Part shown: positions 40,514 to 49,914 of the stretch, piece after piece
Layout of the letters: the number at the start of each line of letters is the position of its first letter
Position numbering within the stretch: the stretch's first letter is position 1
Origin: Cyclobacteriaceae bacterium
GTDB taxonomy: Bacteria; Bacteroidota; Bacteroidia; Cytophagales; Cyclobacteriaceae
Assembly (NCBI GenBank): GCA_019638255.1
Contig: JAHBUD010000002.1
Location: forward strand, 290,092 to 354,091
DNA: 64,000 nucleotides
Direction: 5' to 3'
Program-made: the position numbers and the translations under genes
Notes under the pieces: generated by a model
Told to the model about the DNA's origin: nothing
What the model saw: only the letters and a program-made list of their open reading frames with translations
Database searches by the model: none

Positions 40514-41578
40514 CTATAAAAACGGATGATGTTCCCGCAAATAATTGATGTAAGCTTTCAAATCGCCCTTAAATGTCTCCTGCCACTCCTTGTCAAAATC
40601 ATGTTGCCTTGATTGGTATCTTCTGAAGGAAAGAAAATATGCGTTGTTAGGAAGCGAATTCATCAATCGCTTTGAGGGATGTAGCAACACTGAGAACGAA
40701 AGTGAATCAGTCGATTTTATGATTTTTTGAATCGCGGTTTCCTTGATGGTCATTTTCTCATGGGTTGGTTTTTCAACTATTGCGCGATAGATACTATCAA
40801 GAAAGTTACAACCACGGAGAATGTGATCAACATAAGCTACAAACTCCTGATCATACCGAATATATGATTGGTATTGTTCGCTTTGTTCTCCGTACTTATA
40901 GATTAAAAATTTCTCCGCTCCCCGATCACCGATAAATGACGCCAGGTTCTCGTTAAAGTCAATGCTGTCTTTTACAAAAATTGTGGCGTGTACCATTTCG
41001 TGAATGATAAGACTGGCGAGGTCGCCATCGGATTTCAATAGCATATTGCTTAGTATCGGATCGGTAAACCAACCCAACGTTGACCACCCACCCGGATTCC
41101 TGACGTTCACATCCAAACCCTCAGCTTCGAGTTTGCTTTTCTCTGACCATGCACGGGCCTCATCAAAAAATCCCTTGTAAGGTACCTCACCTATTACAGG
41201 AAATTTCCACGTGCGTTCCTTTAGTTCAAATGACTCGCTTGCTGTTACTACCCACATGATTTCTTTGCCTTGCTGGTCGAACATCGTTTTGTAATTGCGG
41301 GTGTCTTTTAAGTCGAGTGAATCGATAGCAAATTGTCTAACCTCACTGATTAACCTAAGCTTTGTTTTCAGGGAATCCGGAAAGGCAGGATCATTTAGGT
41401 AAAATGCTACTGGCTTTGCATTCCATACAATGTGCAATTGCCCTTTTGCCTGCCGGTATCCGTAGGCTACCAGATCCCAATAAATCAGGCAAAAAATAAA
41501 AACTACAGACACTACTGTGACGAGGGTCCATTTAATTATAGTGAGTGATCTGGATAGCATACCCTTAGGGATTTTCAT
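40514..41578 (-). CDS. PF10023-type putative zinc aminopeptidase
   Basis: A 354-residue protein with one N-terminal membrane helix (~15-35) and a periplasmic peptidase domain. The zinc motif HEMVHATIF (193-201; HExxH) and upstream NPGGWSTLGWFTDPILSNML block match the 'predicted aminopeptidase' family PF10023. A downstream Glu in ENLASFIGDRGAEKFL probably completes the metal site. The catalytic site appears intact. Substrate unknown. It is transcribed away from recA. Confidence 0.86.
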   Translation of the reverse strand: MKIPKGMLSRSLTIIKWTLVTVVSVVFIFCLIYWDLVAYGYRQAKGQLHIVWNAKPVAFYLNDPAFPDSLKTKLRLISEVRQFAIDSLDLKDTRNYKTMFDQQGKEIMWVVTASESFELKERTWKFPVIGEVPYKGFFDEARAWSEKSKLEAEGLDVNVRNPGGWSTLGWFTDPILSNMLLKSDGDLASLIIHEMVHATIFVKDSIDFNENLASFIGDRGAEKFLIYKYGEQSEQYQSYIRYDQEFVAYVDHILRGCNFLDSIYRAIVEKPTHEKMTIKETAIQKIIKSTDSLSFSVLLHPSKRLMNSLPNNAYFLSFRRYQSRQHDFDKEWQETFKGDLKAYINYLREHHPFL

Positions 41579-41674
41579 TGCAGTATACTCAACTTTCCCT
41601 ATTTAACTACTTACTTCTAACCTGTTGACACGCGATGCAGAACTGACAATTTATGTCGCGGTTTTAAGCATGCG

Positions 41675-41705
41675 TTTGTTTTTGGAAACCTTAGTAGTAA
41701 TTTCA
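41675..41705 (+). promoter_or_regulatory. Candidate recA promoter (TTTG-N19-TAATTTCA)
   Basis: TTTG at 41675-41678 and TAATTTCA at 41698-41705 are separated by 19 bp. The second box deviates from TAnnTTTG at its last two bases. The leader would be about 45 nt. No LexA-like palindrome was recognised nearby. Confidence 0.5.
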
Positions 41706-41756
41706 ACCCGCAGTTCACAACTACACTGCACAACATTTAAACGTTAAAGAAACATC

Positions 41757-42788
41757 ATGAGTGACGCAAAAGAAAAATTAAAGGCGCTTCAGCTAACCAT
41801 TGATAAATTAGAGAAGACCTACGGCAAGGGTACCGTAATGAAATTAAGTGATGAAAAGGTGATGGATGTGCCTGCCATATCTACCGGTTCACTTGGCCTT
41901 GACATTGCACTTGGCATTGGAGGTATACCCCGCGGAAGGGTAACCGAAATATACGGACCTGAATCCTCAGGCAAAACAACCCTTACCATGCACATGATTG
42001 CAGAGGCACAGAAAAAAGGAGGTCTTGCAGCATTTATTGATGCTGAGCATGCCTTTGATAAAAGTTATGCCGAAAAGCTCGGTATCGATACAGAGAATCT
42101 TCTGATCTCCCAGCCTGACAATGGCGAGCAAGCCCTGGAAATTGCCGATCACCTGATCCGTTCGGGCGCCATTGACATCATCGTTATTGACTCAGTGGCT
42201 GCACTTGTTCCAAAAGGTGAACTGGAAGGTGAAATGGGCGAAAGTAAGATGGGGTTACATGCTCGCTTAATGTCGCAAGCCTTACGGAAGCTTACAGGAA
42301 CCATCAGCAAAACCGGTTGCGCCTGCGTGTTTATTAACCAGCTTCGCGAAAAAATCGGGGTAATGTTTGGCAACCCGGAAACTACTACCGGTGGTAATGC
42401 ATTGAAATTCTATGCCTCTGTTCGTTTGGATATCAGGCGTATCGGACAAATAAAAGAGGCGGCTGATGACATTACCGGTAACCGCGTAAAGGTTAAAGTG
42501 GTGAAGAATAAAGTGGCGCCTCCGTTTAAAGTTGTTGAATTTGACATCATGTACGGAAGAGGTATCTCCAAATCTGGCGAAATCGTAGACCTCGGTGTTG
42601 AATTGAACGTATTGCAAAAAGCCGGTTCGTGGTTCTCGTACGATGGAAACAAACTAGGTCAGGGAAGAGATTCCGTAAAAAATCTTATCGAAGACAATCC
42701 GGAGTTGATGGAAGAGCTGGAAAGAAAAATCAAGGAGAAGATTGCCGGTGTAGAGGGCAAGAAAGTGTTAGAAGAAAAGGAAAATTGA
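41757..42788 (+). CDS. recA: Recombinase RecA
   Basis: A 343-residue recombinase for homologous repair and SOS. The Walker [10 protein letters not shown] (67-75), [23 protein letters not shown] and [14 protein letters not shown] blocks are all present and intact, followed by the DNA-binding loop segment with [21 protein letters not shown]. The short C-terminal tail is Lys/Glu-rich. No recX or other repair gene adjoins. Confidence 0.98.
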   Translation: MSDAKEKLKALQLTIDKLEKTYGKGTVMKLSDEKVMDVPAISTGSLGLDIALGIGGIPRGRVTEIYGPESSGKTTLTMHMIAEAQKKGGLAAFIDAEHAFDKSYAEKLGIDTENLLISQPDNGEQALEIADHLIRSGAIDIIVIDSVAALVPKGELEGEMGESKMGLHARLMSQALRKLTGTISKTGCACVFINQLREKIGVMFGNPETTTGGNALKFYASVRLDIRRIGQIKEAADDITGNRVKVKVVKNKVAPPFKVVEFDIMYGRGISKSGEIVDLGVELNVLQKAGSWFSYDGNKLGQGRDSVKNLIEDNPELMEELERKIKEKIAGVEGKKVLEEKEN

Positions 42789-42802
42789 TTCAATCGATTG
42801 GT

Positions 42803-42843
42803 TGGTTCATAGTCCATAAGGCAACCATGGGCTATGAACTAAT
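42803..42843. repeat. Inverted repeat between convergent recA and permease genes
   Basis: TTCATAGTCC ... GGGCTATGAA forms a 9-10 bp stem (one mismatch) with a 12-18 nt loop. No strong T-run is present on either strand beyond 'aatttttaacc'. It may serve as a bidirectional transcript end, and shares the 'catagtcc / ggctatg' words with the repeat at 48023-48106. Confidence 0.6.
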
Positions 42844-42852
42844 TTTTAACCA

Positions 42853-44121
42853 TTAAGCTCTTATCGCAATTACAGGATCAAGTCGTGCGGCCATGGCTGC
42901 CGGAACGATTCCGGAAATCAATCCGATCACGGTTGATACACCCACTCCAAGTACAATATTTTTAAGCGATAAGGTAACGACAAGACTACCCAGAGGTATA
43001 AAGGTGATCAGATAAACCAGGAATAAACCAGCACCTCCACCAATCAAACACAAAAAAACAGCCTCAAACAAAAACTGAAACAGAATAAAGTAATTCTGAG
43101 CTCCTACCGATTTTTGTAAGCCTATAATGGGTGTTCGTTCTTTCACCGATACAAACATGATGTTGGCAATACCAAACCCACCTACCAACATTGAGAAACC
43201 TCCAATAATCCAACCAGCAATGCCAACGATGTCGAACACGCCACTGATGACATTGAGGATGGCTTCCGGTCTGTTCAGCGCAAAATTGTCTTTTTGGGTA
43301 GGTCTTATTCCTCGTTTACTACGCAAAAGTCCTCTTATCTCATTTTCCAATTCCACCAGGCCAATATCTTTATCAGTTCCTTTTAGTGCAATGCTTGATG
43401 GAGCCTCGTTCCAACGGCCTGTTCCCGTTGGGTATAACTTACGAAATGCATTGTAGGGAATTATGGCACCATAATCGTTAGTGGTGTTTCCGAAAAAGCC
43501 TTGCCCCTCCTGCTTCACCACACCTATCACGATGAACTTCATATTCTTTATTTTAACGCTCTTTCCTAAAGGATCTTCATCTCCAGGAAACAAGGCTTTT
43601 GCCACTTCATAGCCAATTACAACAGAGTTTCGTCCCGCGGCAAGCTCATCAAGTGTTAGGTATCTTCCTTTCTCCACGGGCACATCATAAATCAATTCGT
43701 AATTCTCAGCACCGCCAACCACACGCACCTGACCGATGCTATTATTATCACGTTTGAGGATTGAGTTCCCACGATCGGATAAAATGGTTATTGCGCTAAC
43801 TGTTTTCAGGTTGTCTCGCAAGAATCGATATTCAGCATAGGATGCGTTAGGCCTGCGAAAATACTCCCACCACTTATAATCTCCGCCCGATTCAGGCAGC
43901 CATGGCATTTTTTGAATATAAATCACGCCTGTCCCAACAAAGCTCAAACCCTCTTTAATATTTTTTTCAAGAGAATCTACAAAGGTGAGTACGGCAATGA
44001 TGGCAAATATCCCTACGGTAACACCCAACAGCGAGAGCACAGTGCGAAGCAAATTTGATTTGAGCGCCATCCAGGCAAATCGGAAACTTTCTAAAATCTG
44101 ACGAAGAACTTTCATGAACAA
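42853..44121 (-). CDS. MacB/FtsX-type ABC transporter permease, paralogue 2
   Basis: A 422-residue permease with one membrane helix at ~22-45, a MacB-like periplasmic core domain, and three C-terminal helices (~295-410). The text IANIMFVSVKERTPIIGLQKSVGAQ is the FtsX signature. It is a close duplicate of the gene immediately upstream, 7 bp away, sharing most of its C-terminal half word for word. No ATP-binding subunit or membrane-fusion protein lies nearby. An ATG two codons in is an equally good start. Confidence 0.9.
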   Translation of the reverse strand: MFMKVLRQILESFRFAWMALKSNLLRTVLSLLGVTVGIFAIIAVLTFVDSLEKNIKEGLSFVGTGVIYIQKMPWLPESGGDYKWWEYFRRPNASYAEYRFLRDNLKTVSAITILSDRGNSILKRDNNSIGQVRVVGGAENYELIYDVPVEKGRYLTLDELAAGRNSVVIGYEVAKALFPGDEDPLGKSVKIKNMKFIVIGVVKQEGQGFFGNTTNDYGAIIPYNAFRKLYPTGTGRWNEAPSSIALKGTDKDIGLVELENEIRGLLRSKRGIRPTQKDNFALNRPEAILNVISGVFDIVGIAGWIIGGFSMLVGGFGIANIMFVSVKERTPIIGLQKSVGAQNYFILFQFLFEAVFLCLIGGGAGLFLVYLITFIPLGSLVVTLSLKNIVLGVGVSTVIGLISGIVPAAMAARLDPVIAIRA

Positions 44122-44128
44122 CAGGTTG

Positions 44129-45391
44129 CTAAGCCCGAATTGCGATTACAGGATCTAACCGTGCAGCAACAGCCGCAGGAACGATACCTGAAACTACTCC
44201 TATTGCAGAAGAAACACCCAATCCAAGAATTATGTTTTTAAGCGATAATGTAACAACTAAGTTACCCATTGGGATAAAGGTAATTAAATACACCAGGAAT
44301 AGCCCCATCAATCCACCAATAAGACAAAGAAATATGGCTTCAAATAAAAATTGAAATAGAATAAAATAGTTTTGAGCTCCCACTGATTTTTGCAAGCCAA
44401 TAATTGATGTTCTCTCTTTTACAGAAACAAACATAATGTTGGCAATCCCAAATCCACCAACAAGCATTGAAAAACCTCCAATAATCCAACCGGCAATACC
44501 CACCACATCAAACATGCTTCCAATGGCATTTAGCAGCGCTTCGGGTCTGTTAATGGCAAAGCTATCTTTATCAACTGGTCGCAACCCCCTGCGTGTTCTA
44601 AGGAAACCCCGCATTTCATTTTCTAACTCAACCAAGGCAAAGTCGTTTTCATAACCTTTAACTCCAAAAGCTGAACCAATTTCATTCCACTTCCCTGAAC
44701 CGGTTTGATAAAGTTTACGGAATGAGTTATAGGGAATAATTACCTGAAAGTCCTTTGAACTAAAACCCATAAAGCTCTGCCCTTCCTCCTTAACAGCCCC
44801 AACAACTACAAATTTCAAATCTCTGACTTTAATGTGCTTTCCTATTGGATCTTCGCCATTCGGAAACAAGTTTTTGGCTACCTCATAACCAATTATTGCT
44901 ACCTCCCTGCCGTTTAATACTTCATCAAGCGTAAAATATCTTCCCCTTTCAATCGGCACTTCAAAAATATCATTGTAACCTTCGCTCGCTCCAATGAGCT
45001 CAACCTGACCAATACTGTTGCTATTGCGTTTAATTATCGAATTACCTTTTTCTGAAAATATCGATATCGCACTTGCATGCTTCAGGTTGTCGCGTAAAAA
45101 TTTAAACTCACTGTAAGATGGGTTAGGCCTTCTGAAGTACTCCCACCATTTATACTCACTTCCGCCTTCAGGCATCCATGGCCACTTTTCAACATATAAA
45201 ATACCAGTACCGATGAAATTCAGGCTATCCTTTATATTCTTCTCTAAAGAATCAACCAAAGTAAGTACCGAGATTATTGCAAAAATACCTACAGTTACAC
45301 CCAGCAAGGACAATATTGTACGCAACAGGTTCGACTTTAAAGCCAACCATGCAAACCGAAAACTTTCCAGTATTTGTCTGAACACCTTCAT
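44129..45391 (-). CDS. MacB/FtsX-type ABC transporter permease, paralogue 1
   Basis: A 420-residue permease with the same layout as its neighbour: N-terminal SFRFAWLALKSNLLRTILSLLG helix, periplasmic domain with KWPWMPEGGSEYKWWEYFRRPNPSYSEF-like text (aromatic-rich), and the C-terminal VKERTSIIGLQKSVGAQNYF region. Two adjacent, full-length paralogues suggest a heterodimeric permease. The ATPase must be supplied from elsewhere. The promoter region is shared with the divergent queA gene. Confidence 0.9.
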   Translation of the reverse strand: MKVFRQILESFRFAWLALKSNLLRTILSLLGVTVGIFAIISVLTLVDSLEKNIKDSLNFIGTGILYVEKWPWMPEGGSEYKWWEYFRRPNPSYSEFKFLRDNLKHASAISIFSEKGNSIIKRNSNSIGQVELIGASEGYNDIFEVPIERGRYFTLDEVLNGREVAIIGYEVAKNLFPNGEDPIGKHIKVRDLKFVVVGAVKEEGQSFMGFSSKDFQVIIPYNSFRKLYQTGSGKWNEIGSAFGVKGYENDFALVELENEMRGFLRTRRGLRPVDKDSFAINRPEALLNAIGSMFDVVGIAGWIIGGFSMLVGGFGIANIMFVSVKERTSIIGLQKSVGAQNYFILFQFLFEAIFLCLIGGLMGLFLVYLITFIPMGNLVVTLSLKNIILGLGVSSAIGVVSGIVPAAVAARLDPVIAIRA

Positions 45392-45523
45392 ATCAGGGCA
45401 TTATTTAACTTCCGGTTAGTCGGTTGCTTTAGTATCGAATTACTGTAATCAGACTAAAAATGGGGGTATTTGTTACATAAATGAAAAAGATGGCCTTGCG
45501 TTCGCAAATTTCAACTATTGCCT

Positions 45524-45531
45524 TAATTTTG
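45524..45531 (+). promoter_or_regulatory. -7 box TAATTTTG before queA
   Basis: A perfect TAnnTTTG match, 49 bp upstream of the queA ATG. A TTG lies 25 bp upstream of it, which is longer than the usual 19-21 bp spacing. Confidence 0.5.
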
Positions 45532-45580
45532 CAGCCTTAAAAAAATTATCTGTTCATTGGGCATACTTTGCATTTAAAAT

Positions 45581-46627
45581 ATGAAGCTTTCCGAATTTAA
45601 GTTTGAACTCCCCAACAACCTGATTGCGCTCCGACCTGCCGAAAACCGTGATGAATCACGCCTCATGGTCATTCATAAAGATTCCGGCAAAATCGAGCAT
45701 AAAGTCTTCAAAGACGTTGTGGATTATTTCAGCGATGGCGATCTCCTGGTAGCCAACGACACCATGGTGTTCCCCGCCCGGTTATACGGACGTAAAGAGA
45801 AGACAGGCGCAAAAATCGAAGTTTTTTTGTTGCGTGAGCTCAACGCAGAAATGCACCTGTGGGATGTGCTGGTAGATCCAGCCCGAAAGATCAGGGTTGG
45901 TAACAAACTTTACTTTGGCAATGGCGACCTCGTGGCCGAGGTTATTGATAATACCACCTCGCGCGGAAGAACTATTCGCTTTCTTTTCGATGGTGATGCC
46001 GAGGCTTTTGATAAAGTGATTGAAACATTAGGCGAAACGCCTCTTCCAAAATACATCAAACGAAAAGTTGAGGCTGACGACAAAGAACGGTTCCAAACCA
46101 TTTTTGCTAAAACAAAGGGCGCTGTTTCGGCACCAACAGCAGGCATGCATTTCACTAAGCAATTGGTGAAACGTCTTCAACTGAAAGGGGTTGATATCTC
46201 CAACATAACCTTGCACATCGGGTTAGGAACGTTCCGTCCGGTTGACGTTGAAGATCTTACAAAACATAAAATGGATTCTGAGAACTTTATTGTCGGCTCT
46301 GAAGTGGTTTCAAAAGTCAATAAGGCGCTCGACAATAAACACCGTGTGTGCGCCATTGGAACCACATCCATGCGAGCACTTGAATCTGCCGTTTCGGCCA
46401 CCAATAGGTTAAAAGTTAAAGAAGGCTGGACAGACAAATTCATTTTTCCGCCTTACGACTTCAAGATCTGCAACGCCATGATCACCAACTTCCACATGCC
46501 CGAGTCAACGTTATTAATGATGGCAGCAGCCTTTGGAGGTTTCGATTTGGTTATGGAAGCCTATAAAGTTGCCAAAAAGGAGAAATACAAATTTCTCACC
46601 TATGGCGATGCGATGCTGATCATCTAA
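45581..46627 (+). CDS. queA: S-adenosylmethionine:tRNA ribosyltransferase-isomerase QueA
   Basis: Makes epoxyqueuosine from preQ1 in tRNA, a late step of queuosine synthesis, 348 residues. Visible: [69 protein letters not shown] and the C-terminal [15 protein letters not shown], all diagnostic. It is convergent with a small membrane gene (12 bp apart). The other queuosine genes are not in the window. Confidence 0.97.
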   Translation: MKLSEFKFELPNNLIALRPAENRDESRLMVIHKDSGKIEHKVFKDVVDYFSDGDLLVANDTMVFPARLYGRKEKTGAKIEVFLLRELNAEMHLWDVLVDPARKIRVGNKLYFGNGDLVAEVIDNTTSRGRTIRFLFDGDAEAFDKVIETLGETPLPKYIKRKVEADDKERFQTIFAKTKGAVSAPTAGMHFTKQLVKRLQLKGVDISNITLHIGLGTFRPVDVEDLTKHKMDSENFIVGSEVVSKVNKALDNKHRVCAIGTTSMRALESAVSATNRLKVKEGWTDKFIFPPYDFKICNAMITNFHMPESTLLMMAAAFGGFDLVMEAYKVAKKEKYKFLTYGDAMLII

Positions 46628-46639
46628 CCGGTCGGCCAG

Positions 46640-46894
46640 CTATTCTACTTCACGAATCAGGTAAAGGAAAAGCGAAATCGCTACCGGGTAAATCATGAAG
46701 TAAAGAAAAGAGGCATTCATAATGCCAAAAAACATACTGAAGGGCGCTAGCAATAAAAGCAGTCCGGCAACAACAATCAGGGCCTTTCTTCCCTGGGTTA
46801 TGTATGGATTTTTAATCACCTGAAACATCCGGTAAACCAGGTACGTTACCACGGCTACGTTAAAAGCAATCAGTAAAAGTCGAAAAATCACCAT
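46640..46894 (-). CDS. Small three-helix membrane protein, 84 residues
   Basis: From the ATG at 46894 the protein begins MVIFRLLLIAFNVAVVTYLVYRMF and has three hydrophobic segments (~2-22, ~38-58, ~62-80). A much longer frame extends upstream to 47503 on the same strand, but that part is antisense to ispD and not protein-like. Function unknown. It is divergent from ispD with only 27 bp between the two start codons. Confidence 0.62.
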   Translation of the reverse strand: MVIFRLLLIAFNVAVVTYLVYRMFQVIKNPYITQGRKALIVVAGLLLLLAPFSMFFGIMNASFLYFMIYPVAISLFLYLIREVE

Positions 46895-46921
46895 AGGATT
46901 TTGGTATTTTGCAGGTAATAT

Positions 46922-47599
46922 ATGAACAATAACGAATACGCCCTTATTGTTGCCGGTGGCAAAGGCACACGTATAAAAAGCAAAGTGCCCAAACAATTCC
47001 TTGATATTAATGGTGTACCCATTTTGATGCAGACCATCAATGCATTTTATGAGTACGCTGCTGACATTAAAGTGGTTGTGGTATTGCCGGAAGATGATTT
47101 TCCATTGTGGGAAGAATTGTGCCTGTTGCACAAGTACCAAAAACCCATAATCCTTCAGAAAGGTGGCGAAACCCGGTTTCAGTCTGTTAAAAATGGATTG
47201 GAAATGGTGGAAGGAGATGGACTGGTGGCCATACACGATGGCGTAAGACCATTGATCAGCAAAGATATTATTGGGGCTTCGTTTCGGTTGGCTGCCGTGC
47301 ATGGCTCGGCTGTAGCTGCAGTACGGTTGAAAGAATCTATTCGGATTACCGATCAGGACACAACCAAAGCCATGGATCGTTCTAAGTTCAGGCTGATTCA
47401 AACTCCACAAACTTTTAAGATTGACCTGATCAAAAAAGCATATCAAATCAAAGAAGATTCCAGTTTGACAGATGATGCCAGTGTTGCCGAACGTTCCGGC
47501 CACCTGATTTCATTGTTTGAGGGTAGTTACGAAAACATCAAGATTACAACAGCAGAAGATTTGATTATTGCTGAAGCGTTGCTTAAGGCAAGGGATTGA
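46922..47599 (+). CDS. ispD: 2-C-methyl-D-erythritol 4-phosphate cytidylyltransferase IspD
   Basis: Third enzyme of the MEP isoprenoid pathway, 225 residues. The nucleotide-binding motif ALIVAGGKGTRIKSKVPKQFLDING is present, then GGETRFQSVKNGL, VAIHDGVRPLIS, and the C-terminal TDDASVAERSG and IKITTAEDLIIAEALL blocks. All conserved residues appear intact. It is followed by a bidirectional terminator. Confidence 0.96.
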   Translation: MNNNEYALIVAGGKGTRIKSKVPKQFLDINGVPILMQTINAFYEYAADIKVVVVLPEDDFPLWEELCLLHKYQKPIILQKGGETRFQSVKNGLEMVEGDGLVAIHDGVRPLISKDIIGASFRLAAVHGSAVAAVRLKESIRITDQDTTKAMDRSKFRLIQTPQTFKIDLIKKAYQIKEDSSLTDDASVAERSGHLISLFEGSYENIKITTAEDLIIAEALLKARD

Positions 47600-47706
47600 T
47601 TATAACCTGAACACAATCTATTGTTAAGTTTTGTTAAACCTTTCAATACAGTTTAAGTACCTGAGATTAAACAGTGATAATCACTACGTGCTGTCCTAAT
47701 AAAAAG

Positions 47707-47732
47707 AAAAGGCTGGTACAACCCAGCCTTTT
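47707..47732. terminator. Bidirectional terminator between ispD and the DUF2795 gene
   Basis: AAAAGGCTGG-tacaac-CCAGCCTTTT: a perfect 10-bp stem with A-run before and T-run after, serving convergent genes on both strands. Confidence 0.88.
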
Positions 47733-47759
47733 GAAATATTCACTCACCCTTAACAATTG

Positions 47760-47981
47760 CTAGTATTCATCCTCATTAAAGAAGAAATCTTCTTTCGTTG
47801 GATAATCAGGCCAGATTTCTTCAATGCTTTCGTAAGGCTGACCATCGTCCTCCAGTTCCTGAAGATTTTCAACCACCTCCAAAGGAGCTCCGGAGCGAAT
47901 GGAATAATCAATCAATTCATCTTTCGTTGCCGGCCAGGGGGCATCTTCCAGGTAAGAAGCTAATTCTAGGGTCCAATACAT
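47760..47981 (-). CDS. DUF2795 family small protein
   Basis: A 73-residue acidic protein reading MYWTLELASYLEDAPWPATKDELIDYSIRSGAPLEVVENL. The aromatic start, the WPATKDEL segment and helix-turn layout match DUF2795. The C-terminus is strongly acidic and aromatic (DEDFFFNEDEY-like). Function is unknown; family members are small soluble proteins widely conserved in Bacteroidota. Confidence 0.85.
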   Translation of the reverse strand: MYWTLELASYLEDAPWPATKDELIDYSIRSGAPLEVVENLQELEDDGQPYESIEEIWPDYPTKEDFFFNEDEY

Positions 47982-48022
47982 AATGTCGTTCTCCTTTAAT
48001 TTTCCGCAAAAATAGAATTAAT

Positions 48023-48106
48023 TAGTCCATAGTCAATAGATAGCGGTAGATAGCTGAAACCAATAAAAGTAACCCCAAATCGGTATGCTCTGCAGGCTAT
48101 GGACTA
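48023..48106. repeat. TAGTCCATAG ... CTATGGACTA inverted repeat
   Basis: A perfect 10-bp inverted repeat with 64 bp between arms. The left arm is followed by tandem variants of 'agatag'. It lies in the divergent gap between the DUF2795 and ettA genes. Confidence 0.65.
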
Positions 48107-48150
48107 TCGGGTAAAAACATCATATTTGCGCCTTATTCGAACAAAAATCC

Positions 48151-49833
48151 ATGGCTGACGAAAAAATAATATTCTCCATGACGGGTGTGAATAAAATCTA
48201 TCCACCCAATAAACAAGTTTTAAAAAATATCTACCTCTCCTTCTTCTATGGCGCGAAAATTGGCGTACTGGGATTAAACGGATCGGGAAAGTCGTCCTTA
48301 CTCCGGATTATTGCCGGAATTGATAAGGAATTTCAGGGCGATGTGGTATCTGATTTGGGATATTCGGTTGGGTTGCTTGAACAGGAACCACAACTGGATA
48401 AAACAAAGACTGTAAAAGAGATTGTTGAAGAAGGCGTTCATGAAACAGTGGCCTTACTAAAAGAGTTTGAAGCCATAAACGAAAAATTTGCTGACCCTGC
48501 GCTGATGGATGATCCTGACGCGATGGATAAATTAATTACCCGCCAGGGTGAAGTTCAGGAAAAACTGGATGCCATAGGTGCCTGGGAACTTGATCATAAG
48601 TTGGAGCGTGCCATGGATGCCCTTCGTTGTCCTCCGCCCGATGCAAAAGTAGAATACCTTTCGGGTGGTGAAAAAAGACGAGTAGCGCTTTGCCGATTGC
48701 TGTTGAAAGAACCCGATGTATTGTTATTAGATGAACCCACCAACCACCTCGATGCGGAATCGGTATTGTGGCTGGAAGAACATCTGCGTCAATACAAAGG
48801 CACGATCATCGCGGTAACACACGACCGTTACTTTTTGGATAACGTTGCCGGATGGATTCTGGAGCTTGACCGCGGTGAAGGTATTCCCTGGAAAGGAAAC
48901 TATTCATCATGGCTGGATCAGAAACAAAAACGCTTAGCACAGGAAGAAAAGTCTGAATCGAAACGTCAGAAAACACTCGAGCGTGAATTGGAATGGGTGC
49001 GCATGAATCCGAAAGGCAGGCAAGCCAAAGCCAAAGCGCGTTTGGGTGCGTACGAGAAATTGTTATCACAGGAAACCAAGGAACGTGAAGAAAAACTTGA
49101 ACTCTATATCCCACCCGGACCGCGTTTAGGAAACAAGGTTATTGAAGCCAACGGTGTAGCCAAAGCTTATGGCGATAAGTTGTTATATGAAAATTTAACG
49201 TTCTCATTACCACCAGCAGGCATTGTTGGAATCATCGGACCAAACGGTGCAGGTAAAACCACCTTATTTAAAATGATTGTCGGCAAAGAAAAACCTGATG
49301 CCGGAACATTTGAAGTGGGTGAAACCGTTCAGATTGCGTATGTAGATCAGGAGCATGATGATCTTAAACCTGAAGACACTGTGTTTCAAGCCATAACAGG
49401 CGGCAACGACCTGATTATGTTAGGCGGAAAGGAAATGAACTCGCGCGCGTATGTTGGTAAGTTTAATTTCAATGGAACTGATCAGCAGAAAAAAGTTAAA
49501 GAGCTATCGGGTGGAATGCGTAACCGTGTGCACCTGGCCATCGCATTAAAGCAAGGTGGTAACTTGTTATTACTTGATGAACCTACAAACGATCTGGACG
49601 TGAACACACTCAGGGCACTGGAAGAAGCTCTTGAAAACTTTGCTGGTTGTGCCGTGATCATCTCCCACGACCGGTGGTTCCTGGACAGAGTATGTACACA
49701 CATCCTTGCCTTTGAAGGTGACTCACAGGTATTTTGGTTCGAAGGAAGCTTCAGCGAATACGAAGAAAACAAGAAGAAGCGCTTGGGTGATGATCAACCT
49801 CATCGGATTCGGTATAAGAAACTGGTAAAATAG
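48151..49833 (+). CDS. ettA: Energy-dependent translational throttle ATPase EttA
   Basis: An ABC-F ATPase of 560 residues that binds the ribosomal E site and gates elongation by energy state. It has Walker A GLNGSGKS (41-48), the arm insertion EFQGDV, signature LSGGEKRRVALCRLL, Walker B LLLLDEPTNHLD, a linker with WLDQKQKRLAQEEKSE and MNPKGRQAKAKARLGAYEKL, and the second cassette with GPNGAGKTTL and LSGGMRNRVHLAIAL. The RxNPKGRQAKxKARL linker is specific to EttA. Length matches E. coli EttA closely. Confidence 0.96.
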   Translation: MADEKIIFSMTGVNKIYPPNKQVLKNIYLSFFYGAKIGVLGLNGSGKSSLLRIIAGIDKEFQGDVVSDLGYSVGLLEQEPQLDKTKTVKEIVEEGVHETVALLKEFEAINEKFADPALMDDPDAMDKLITRQGEVQEKLDAIGAWELDHKLERAMDALRCPPPDAKVEYLSGGEKRRVALCRLLLKEPDVLLLDEPTNHLDAESVLWLEEHLRQYKGTIIAVTHDRYFLDNVAGWILELDRGEGIPWKGNYSSWLDQKQKRLAQEEKSESKRQKTLERELEWVRMNPKGRQAKAKARLGAYEKLLSQETKEREEKLELYIPPGPRLGNKVIEANGVAKAYGDKLLYENLTFSLPPAGIVGIIGPNGAGKTTLFKMIVGKEKPDAGTFEVGETVQIAYVDQEHDDLKPEDTVFQAITGGNDLIMLGGKEMNSRAYVGKFNFNGTDQQKKVKELSGGMRNRVHLAIALKQGGNLLLLDEPTNDLDVNTLRALEEALENFAGCAVIISHDRWFLDRVCTHILAFEGDSQVFWFEGSFSEYEENKKKRLGDDQPHRIRYKKLVK

Positions 49834-49895
49834 ACTTCAGTATTAAGACATAAGACATGAGATCAATCTGTCTTATATCTTGTGTCTTAAGTCTG
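49832..49895. repeat. Inverted repeat of 'taagacataagaca' words
   Basis: AGACTT..TAAGACATAAGACA is followed by an inverted, slightly altered copy TGTCTTATATCTTGTGTCTTA..AGTCT. The stem is about 20 bp with small bulges. It follows the ettA stop codon and could form its transcript end. Confidence 0.68.
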
Positions 49896-49914
49896 ATAAT
49901 CTTTTTATTCAAAC

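Noticed and set aside
46895..47503. Long minus-strand frame extending the small membrane gene through the ispD region
   Set aside because: This part is antisense to a clearly real ispD and its translation lacks protein-like patterns. Only the last 84 codons, from the ATG at 46894, look like a gene.
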